Assembly (NCBI GenBank): GCA_045580165.1
Contig: JAZNNG010000022.1
Coordinates: 1 to 18,789, forward strand
Origin: UBA4717 sp045580165
GTDB taxonomy: Bacteria; Bacillota; Clostridia; Oscillospirales; CAG-272
Length of the DNA stretch: 18,789 bases
Reading direction: 5' to 3'
Both the position numbers and the translations under genes were made by a program. Numbering within the stretch: position 1 is the stretch's first letter; each line of letters begins with the position of its first letter. The notes beneath the pieces are model-generated. The model was not told where the DNA came from. It searched no databases and saw only the letters and a program-made list of their open reading frames with translations. This document shows, one piece after another, positions 13,912-18,789 of this stretch.

Positions 13912-15491
13912 GCGAGCAGAATGAAAACAAAAACGGCGTAGAGCAGAGCGTCTTTGACGAGCCGACGATGCCGAAAATAACCGCAAAGACCAAGCATAAG
14001 AGCGAAGCAAAGCGTCAGCTCAGGATGATGCTTATCGCGCTTATCGCGGTTGCGGTGGGACTTGCGGCGTACTTCTTCGTGATAAAGCCGCTTGTCGAGG
14101 CGGTGGAGGAAACGCCCACAGAGGAGATAGAGCTTCTCGAGGGCGAGGTGATAGGTCCTCAGAACAGAATCTTCATAATGGAATATATCGACAAGGATAA
14201 CGTGGGACACGTCAAGGTACATAACGAGTACGGCGAGTACGGAGTAACGTACGACGAGGAGCAGGGGGAATATATGATAACGGATGACCCTGCCGCAGTC
14301 TACGATAAGGAAAAGCTTCAGGAGCTTCTGTCGGCGGCGGGATACACTCTTGCAATGGAGAGGATCACCGATAACACCGAGAATTTTGGCGAGTACGGAC
14401 TCTCCGAGCTTGATAACCCCGCGTGGTACGAGATAGGCGACAGAAACGGAAACACTCACAAGCTCTATATCGGTGACATTATTCCATCAAACGCAGGATA
14501 TTACGTCAGATACGAGGGACGCGGCGCGGTCTATGTGCTTGACAGTACCATTTCCGAAACGCTCTTGTCTCCCCTTGAAGCGATAATTTCACCCACGCTT
14601 GCGTTCCCTGTCCCCCAGAACGAGTATCATACCATACAGAATTTCTACTTGTTTAAGGGAGAGGAGCCGGTAGTTGCACTTGAGGCTGTGACCGAGGAGA
14701 CCAAGCGCGCGGACGGCTCGGTAGTGCTTCACGAGTTTCTATACCCCGAGCAGTACACACCGAATGAAACGAGATATTTGACCGTATTTTCACTGTTCTG
14801 CGATTATAAGGGAACGTCGGTGCTCAAGTATGATCCCACCAAGGAGGATATGGAGAAATACGGCCTTGATACTCCCGAGTTCGACCTGTATTTCGAGTAC
14901 AATACCATTCCGAACAACATCATATTCAGCGAAAAAACAACCGAGTCCACCCGTTACGCGTATGCGCCACTCTTTAACGTAATATGCGAGCTTGATGCGG
15001 AAAAGGTTGAGTTTCTCGACTATACGCTTATCGACTGGATAGAAAGACCCGTAATGCAGGTGAATATCGCAAGCATTACGGATATCATCCTCGAGAGCGA
15101 AAAGGGTAATTACCACTTTGAGCTTGGATTTGAGGACGGAGTACTGACGACGGTCAGAGAGAAGAATCGCTTCGTGACGGTTGCCGATATCGACAACTTC
15201 AGAAAATTCTATCAGACAATACTTATGACCACCGTTCAGGACTACGCAGAGCTTACCGAGGAGCAGAAGGGTGAGCTTGAAGCGGACGGCGCGTACTTAA
15301 CGCTTACCGTGATAATGGAAAACGGCGAAAAGACGGTTCGTAAATTCTACCCGTACGAAACGAGAAGAAGCTATTATACCATTAACGGTAAGGGTGACTT
15401 CTACGTAATACGCGACAGAATGGTAAAGATAGTGGACGACGCCGAAAAGGCAATAAACGGAGTCACGATCTACCCCGACGCGAACAATTAA
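13908..15491 (+). CDS. DUF4340-containing membrane-anchored protein
   Basis: 527-residue protein with an N-terminal cytoplasmic tail, one membrane segment (about 40-59) and a long extracytoplasmic region. The region around KEKLQELLSAAGYTLAMERI, EYGLSELDNPAWYEI and LYIGDIIPSNAGYYVR matches the DUF4340 pattern; a second, weaker repeat begins near MEKYGLDTPEFDLYFEYN. ATG 13908 overlaps the preceding TGA (ATGA), with AAGGAG at 13893-13898; an in-frame ATG at 13827 would overlap the GldG-like gene by 85 bases and is rejected. DUF4340 proteins usually accompany GldG-like exporters, so it is probably a fourth subunit or a substrate-handling factor. No catalytic residues are recognised. Confidence 0.85.
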   Translation: MSEQNENKNGVEQSVFDEPTMPKITAKTKHKSEAKRQLRMMLIALIAVAVGLAAYFFVIKPLVEAVEETPTEEIELLEGEVIGPQNRIFIMEYIDKDNVGHVKVHNEYGEYGVTYDEEQGEYMITDDPAAVYDKEKLQELLSAAGYTLAMERITDNTENFGEYGLSELDNPAWYEIGDRNGNTHKLYIGDIIPSNAGYYVRYEGRGAVYVLDSTISETLLSPLEAIISPTLAFPVPQNEYHTIQNFYLFKGEEPVVALEAVTEETKRADGSVVLHEFLYPEQYTPNETRYLTVFSLFCDYKGTSVLKYDPTKEDMEKYGLDTPEFDLYFEYNTIPNNIIFSEKTTESTRYAYAPLFNVICELDAEKVEFLDYTLIDWIERPVMQVNIASITDIILESEKGNYHFELGFEDGVLTTVREKNRFVTVADIDNFRKFYQTILMTTVQDYAELTEEQKGELEADGAYLTLTVIMENGEKTVRKFYPYETRRSYYTINGKGDFYVIRDRMVKIVDDAEKAINGVTIYPDANN

Positions 15492-15529
15492 AAGAAAAAG
15501 AAGCAGGAATGGCGTGGAGAATAACCGGT

Positions 15530-16036
15530 ATGTACGAAAAAAAGATATTATCATTTTCAAACATTATTGCTATTGAAAAAATAAAATTATTTGGTTTATT
15601 ATTGGTAATATTAGTAATTTTCTCGGGGTGTGCAACCACATTTGATGGATATTATTACGATTTAGAAAAAGCTCGATATTCTGAAAATGATATTTATAGT
15701 CAATATGATCATCTGTTCACTGCTGAATACGCTGGTGGTATGATTGACTTTGTTGTCCAGGATGATTCATTACATATTGTACACATTTTGTCAAGGAATG
15801 ATAATACACAGTTTTTTGTAAAAGCACGTATGACATACCGCGTGTCAGAATGTTTGAACGACTCGAAATCCAAAAATCAATATCATTGGTTGCGTTCTAC
15901 TGCGCTTGAACCACAACAATATCAATGTTGTATAGTAGAAAAATCATATAACGAACAGAATCTCAATATAGAGGCTTTTGAATTTGCTTATCAAGATACG
16001 GTTGTACACTTGTGCTATGAAATAATAGAAAAATGA
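15530..16036 (+). CDS. Predicted lipoprotein of unknown function
   Basis: About 168 residues with a long signal peptide ending in a lipobox (VIFSGC, Cys34 in this numbering), so it is probably lipid-anchored on the outer face of the membrane. The mature part is polar, rich in Tyr, Asn and Gln, and matches no family I recognise. Two starts are possible: ATG 15509 has no spaced ribosome binding site, while ATG 15530 has GGAG at 15516-15519; the latter is chosen with reserve. The gene is markedly AT-rich and uses codons such as TTA, ATA and AAT that are rare in the genes before it, which suggests recent acquisition. It starts 38 bases after the DUF4340 gene without a visible promoter of its own and ends at a terminator, so it probably rides on the exporter transcript. 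Confidence 0.65.
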   Translation: MYEKKILSFSNIIAIEKIKLFGLLLVILVIFSGCATTFDGYYYDLEKARYSENDIYSQYDHLFTAEYAGGMIDFVVQDDSLHIVHILSRNDNTQFFVKARMTYRVSECLNDSKSKNQYHWLRSTALEPQQYQCCIVEKSYNEQNLNIEAFEFAYQDTVVHLCYEIIEK

Positions 16037-16042
16037 ATTTTT

Positions 16043-16069
16043 CGACCGCCCGTCGTGGGCGGTCGTTTT
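16043..16069 (+). terminator. Terminator of the rbfA-exporter unit
   Basis: A 9-bp perfect stem CGACCGCCC/GGGCGGTCG (16043-16051 with 16057-16065) followed by TTTTCTGTT, seven bases after the lipoprotein stop. No other terminator is seen on the + strand from 7486 to here. Confidence 0.88.
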
Positions 16070-16083
16070 CTGTTGCTTTGCAG

Positions 16084-16418
16084 GGCGAACTGAGTTCGCC
16101 TTAAAAAACAAAACACGGGAGGAGATGACGTTGCTTTGCAAGTCGAGCCCCTCCACTACGAAGGTATTTCGTGTTTTCTTGTAGGGCGGGGGCTTGCTCC
16201 CGCCGTTCGTTATTGCGGGCAAACACAGTTCGCCCCTACAGAGATTTAGAGTTTATTTGTAGGGACAGGCGTCCCCGACTGTCCGTTTGCGATGGAATTT
16301 TACATCTCAACATTATTTTTTGTGTAGATGGAATTATTTGTCTTTACGGGACGCCGAGACCGTCGACCCCTACAAGAGATTTGAAATTTGTTTGTAGGGG
16401 AGGGGTTGCCCCTCCCGC
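16084..16418. repeat. Cluster of short palindromic TGTAGGG repeats, both orientations
   Basis: This gene-free tract holds a plain GGCGAAC/GTTCGCC hairpin (16084-16100) and at least five related hairpin units. Forward units start TGTAGGG and then fold: 16180-16204 (GGCGGG/CCCGCC), 16256-16285 (GGACAG/CTGTCC) and 16391-16418 (GGAGGGG/CCCCTCC). Reverse units end CCCCTACA: 16217-16240 and 16347-16374. The middle units form two head-to-head pairs separated by AGAGATTT...TTTGT spacers, like BIMEs. Short open frames through the tract are chance reads. A related single unit is at 3206-3231. Confidence 0.75.
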
Positions 16419-16428
16419 AGTCCAAAAC

Positions 16429-16458
16429 AAAAAGACCGCCGAATTTTCGGCGGTCTTT
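16429..16458 (-). terminator. Terminator of the cysS/binding-protein unit
   Basis: On the minus strand, just after the binding-protein stop, an 11-bp stem (16431-16441 with 16448-16458, 6-base loop) made of AAAGACCGCCG and its complement is followed by TTTTTGTTTTGG. The + strand copy also ends in TTTT, so some two-way activity is possible. Confidence 0.9.
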
Positions 16459-16463
16459 TAAGC

Positions 16464-17237
16464 TTACTTAGAAATTATTGCGTAATCAAAGGTTATAACG
16501 GGCTTGGTCTCAAGGATCGGCTTGAGTCCGACAAGCTCGGTAACTCCGCTGTCGAAATCACCTAATGCGAAGTCTGCTTTTCCGTTTACGAGGGTGGTTG
16601 TCATATCCGCGGTCTTGACGGGGAGAATGGTGTAATCGCAGCCGAGATACTCGCATACCGCGTCGAGTATTTCAAGCAGGGGTCCGCCCGATACGTTGAG
16701 CCCGTCGTTTTCAAAGTAAGGCGTGAGGTTTGGGTCGATGGCGATAACAAACTCGCCGTTACTGTTGTCAAGCTTCTTGGGAGTGTATTTAAGGCTTTTG
16801 TCCTTGAGGTAGCCGTCAACTATTTTGTCAATGGTTCCGTCCTCGTTGAGGGCGGCAAGCGCCTTGTCAAGCATAATGGAGTAGACCTTTTTTTCTTCAA
16901 GCGCCGCAAAGGTCACGGCACCGTCACCAAAGGACTCCTTGGAAACCGAATATCCGGAGTATGCTTCGGCAAAGGCGTTCGCGATGTTGCGGTCAATAAC
17001 CGCGCAGTCGATAGCGCCGATGGTAAATCCTTCGTTGAGGTCGCTTAAATTGTAAAAGCCAAGAAGCGAGCAATTGTTTTCCGTACTGTACTTTTCAAGA
17101 TCGATGATGGCCTTTGACGAGTGTATGAGACCGATTGTGACGTTGTTGAAGTCGTCCTTTGAATCGATCCTACCCGAGCAGGCGACAAGCGACGCGAGCA
17201 TCAGCACGCACAAAATAAGTGCAATAATTTTTTTCAT
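16464..17237 (-). CDS. SBP_bac_3-like lipoprotein with apparently permuted halves
   Basis: 257-residue predicted lipoprotein: signal peptide and lipobox LVAC with Cys20. The mature part looks like one family-3 solute-binding protein (periplasmic binding fold type II) whose halves are swapped. Residues 33-144 resemble the usual second half: VTIGLIHSSKA as the strand after the hinge, GAIDCAVIDRNIA as the G-x-x-DA-x-x-x-D motif, and KALAALNEDGTIDKIVDGYL, normally the very C-terminus. Residues 161-257 resemble the usual first half: GEFVIAIDPNLTPYF, GGPLLEILDAVCEYLG, then LVNGKADFALGDF, ending FDYAIISK. The Arg of the common T-x-x-R ligand motif appears replaced (VTELVGL). It lies 15 bases after cysS on the same strand with only a weak ribosome binding site, and no permease or ATPase gene is adjacent. 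The ligand is unknown. Confidence 0.8.
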   Translation of the reverse strand: MKKIIALILCVLMLASLVACSGRIDSKDDFNNVTIGLIHSSKAIIDLEKYSTENNCSLLGFYNLSDLNEGFTIGAIDCAVIDRNIANAFAEAYSGYSVSKESFGDGAVTFAALEEKKVYSIMLDKALAALNEDGTIDKIVDGYLKDKSLKYTPKKLDNSNGEFVIAIDPNLTPYFENDGLNVSGGPLLEILDAVCEYLGCDYTILPVKTADMTTTLVNGKADFALGDFDSGVTELVGLKPILETKPVITFDYAIISK

Positions 17238-17252
17238 CGTCCCGTACCGCCT

Positions 17253-18647
17253 TTACTTAATGATCTTGAACTTCGTGCCGTTCGGAGTGTCTTCAAGCAC
17301 GATTCCGCGCTCAAGAAACTCCGCGCGGATCCTGTCTGCTTCCGCGTAGTTCTTCGCCTTCTTTGCTTCAAGACGGAGAGCTATCTTTTCGTTTATCTCG
17401 TCCTCGAGAGCAGAATCTGCACTCTCACGCTTAAAGCCCATAAGCTCTGTAAGCTCGGCGAGCAGGGAGTAGGCGTACTTTACGCTCTCGCCCGAGGCGT
17501 GAGCTTCGTTGACGTACGAGTTTATATCTCTGACAAGGTCGAATATTACCGAAATAGCATCAGCGGTGTTGAGGTCATCGTCCATCTTTGCGATAAACTC
17601 TGCCTTTTTCGCGTCAACGCTTTCCTTGATCTTAAGATCAAGCTCGCCTGCCTCTGCACTCTTTAGATAGAATTCTGTGCTATCAAGGCAATTGAAGATT
17701 CTCTCGATCGCCGTCTTTGACTGCTCGATGATGTCCTTCGAGAAGTTTACGGGACTGCGGTAGTGTGAGCTCAAGATGAAGAAACGGATGGGCATATAGC
17801 CGTACTTTTCGGATATCTCGCGGACGGTAAAGAAGTTACCTGCGGACTTTGACATCTTCTTGTTGTCAATATTGATGTATCCGTTGTGCATCCAACGGTG
17901 AGCAAACGTGCAGCCTGTCGCGCACTCGGACTGAGCTATCTCGTTTTCGTGGTGGGGGAAGGTAAGATCCTGACCGCCGCAATGGAAGTCGATGGACGTG
18001 CCGAGGTACTTGAGCACCATTGCCGAGCACTCGATATGCCAACCGGGTCTGCCGAGACCCCACGGGCTCTCCCAGCTCGGCTCTCCGGGCTTTGCCGCCT
18101 TCCAGAGAGTAAAGTCGAGAGCGTTCTCCTTCTGCTCGCCGACCTCGATACGCGCACCAGCCTCAAGCTCGTCGATGGGCATGTGGGAAAGCTTGCCGTA
18201 TTCTCTGAAGGTCTTGGTACGGAAGTAAACGTCGCCGTTCTGCTCGTACGCGTGACCTCTGTCGATAAGAGTCTTTACGATGTCGATTATCTCGTCGATG
18301 TTTTCGGTAGCCTTGGGGTGAATGGTTGCGGGGGTAACGCCGAGCCCCTTTGCGTCGGTGAAGTATTCGCCGATGTACTTATCGGCAACGTCCTTTACCG
18401 TAATGCCTTCCTCGTTCGCGCGCTTGATCATCTTGTCGTCGATATCGGTGAAGTTCTGTACGAAGGTCACCTTGTAGCCGCGGTACTCGAGGTACCTGCG
18501 CAGGGTGTCGAACACGATAAAGGGCCTTGCGTTGCCGATATGGAAGAAGTTATACACCGTGGGGCCGCAGGCATACATGCGGATCTCACCGGGTACGAGG
18601 GGGATGAGCTCTTCCTTCTTGCGGGTCATGGTGTTATAAATCTGCAT
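17253..18647 (-). CDS. cysS: Cysteinyl-tRNA synthetase
   Basis: Charges tRNA-Cys; class Ia synthetase with a zinc ion in the amino-acid site. The 464-residue product has normal length. Visible motifs are Cys27 in YACGPTVYN (zinc ligand), HIGN (36-39), the second zinc cluster in WHIECSAM and GGQDLTFPHHENEIAQSE, and KMSKS (264-268). The C-terminal DALR-type helical domain ends with RLEAKKAKNYAEADRIRAEF and the GTKFKI tail. An in-frame ATG at 18689 would add 14 residues, but ATG 18647 has AAAGGAAGG at 18653-18661, five bases away, and is preferred. Only about 60 bases separate it from the upstream gene, so there is no T-box. The solute-binding lipoprotein follows in the same unit. Confidence 0.97.
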   Translation of the reverse strand: MQIYNTMTRKKEELIPLVPGEIRMYACGPTVYNFFHIGNARPFIVFDTLRRYLEYRGYKVTFVQNFTDIDDKMIKRANEEGITVKDVADKYIGEYFTDAKGLGVTPATIHPKATENIDEIIDIVKTLIDRGHAYEQNGDVYFRTKTFREYGKLSHMPIDELEAGARIEVGEQKENALDFTLWKAAKPGEPSWESPWGLGRPGWHIECSAMVLKYLGTSIDFHCGGQDLTFPHHENEIAQSECATGCTFAHRWMHNGYINIDNKKMSKSAGNFFTVREISEKYGYMPIRFFILSSHYRSPVNFSKDIIEQSKTAIERIFNCLDSTEFYLKSAEAGELDLKIKESVDAKKAEFIAKMDDDLNTADAISVIFDLVRDINSYVNEAHASGESVKYAYSLLAELTELMGFKRESADSALEDEINEKIALRLEAKKAKNYAEADRIRAEFLERGIVLEDTPNGTKFKIIK

Positions 18648-18698
18648 AAAAACCTTCCTTTCGGGAGGAGGCGGTACGCCCGCATCCATCCATAATAA

Positions 18699-18707
18699 AG
18701 TATATCA
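18699..18707 (-). promoter_or_regulatory. Possible extended -10 promoter for cysS
   Basis: On the minus strand, TGATATACT lies between the upstream gene's stop codon and the cysS start: an extended -10 (TGA, then TATACT, complement of 18699-18704). No -35 is recognisable, so cysS may instead be read from the upstream gene. Confidence 0.35.
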
Positions 18708-18789
18708 CTATTTTTTACTTTCCGCGCTATTTTGGGAGAGTTTTTCCAATTCTTTTTGCATTTGCTCCATCATGGTGCGCAGGCGGGCA
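18708..18789 (-). CDS. 3' end of an unidentified gene (partial)
   Basis: The minus strand enters the window with an open frame of 26 codons ending in TAG at 18708-18710. The visible tail begins ARLRTMMEQMQKELEKL and ends ESKK; it is hydrophilic, charged and probably helical or coiled. This is too little to assign a family. It ends 60 bases before the cysS start on the same strand, so the two may be cotranscribed. Confidence 0.55.
   Translation of the reverse strand, partial: ARLRTMMEQMQKELEKLSQNSAESKK

Noticed and set aside
16084..16418. Possible CRISPR array
   Set aside because: Units differ in stem sequence, alternate in orientation and have irregular spacing; there are no identical direct repeats with uniform spacers and no cas genes.
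16171..16461. A 96-codon open frame in the repeat tract before the binding-protein gene
   Set aside because: It crosses the TGTAGGG repeats and the terminator stem; the apparent protein is a read-through of repeats, with no ribosome binding site.

Overview
The window looks like chromosomal DNA of an anaerobic gut-type Clostridia (Bacillota) with moderate G+C, probably an uncultured Oscillospirales-like lineage. This placement is inferred from the order ylxM-ffh-rpsP-khpA, the rbfA-nrnA-truB block, the short archaeal/eukaryote-like prolyl-tRNA synthetase, strong purine-rich ribosome binding sites and sigma-A type promoters. The genus cannot be told from the sequence alone.

Layout. (1) 44-1843: aspS on the + strand with a stem-loop after it. 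(2) 1844-3503: an accessory stretch. A 560-base gene-free tract is packed with hairpins, including a palindromic repeat at 2028-2148 and a first copy of a ~226-bp structured repeat at 2182-2406. It is followed by an AT-rich divergent pair, a small XRE repressor (-) and a SLOG/YpsA-like protein (+), around a perfect palindromic operator. A second copy of the 226-bp repeat lies at 3257-3483. The SLOG gene carries an in-frame TAA just before the family's conserved C-terminal tail. (3) 3504-5085: proS (-), divergent from ylxM, with two textbook promoters back to back. (4) 5099-7418: ylxM-ffh-rpsP-khpA (signal recognition particle and ribosome genes), closed by a strong terminator. (5) 7458-16069: one apparently continuous + strand unit starting at an extended -10 promoter: rbfA, nrnA, truB, pgeF, then an ABC-2 export module related to GldA/GldF/GldG with a DUF4340 membrane protein, and finally an AT-rich predicted lipoprotein and a terminator. 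(6) 16070-16463: a gene-free tract of short palindromic repeats with a shared TGTAGGG edge in both orientations. (7) 16464-18789 on the - strand: a solute-binding-like lipoprotein whose two halves appear swapped (circular permutation), cysS just upstream of it, and the last codons of an unidentified gene.

How the genes work together. Most are translation and RNA housekeeping: three aminoacyl-tRNA synthetases, SRP protein, ribosomal protein S16, ribosome maturation, pseudouridylation and nanoRNA degradation. Attached to this core are an uncharacterised membrane export complex and an orphan binding protein. The most unusual items are the permuted binding protein, the repressor-controlled SLOG cassette lying between two copies of a structured repeat, and that repeat itself, whose stems differ between copies but keep pairing.
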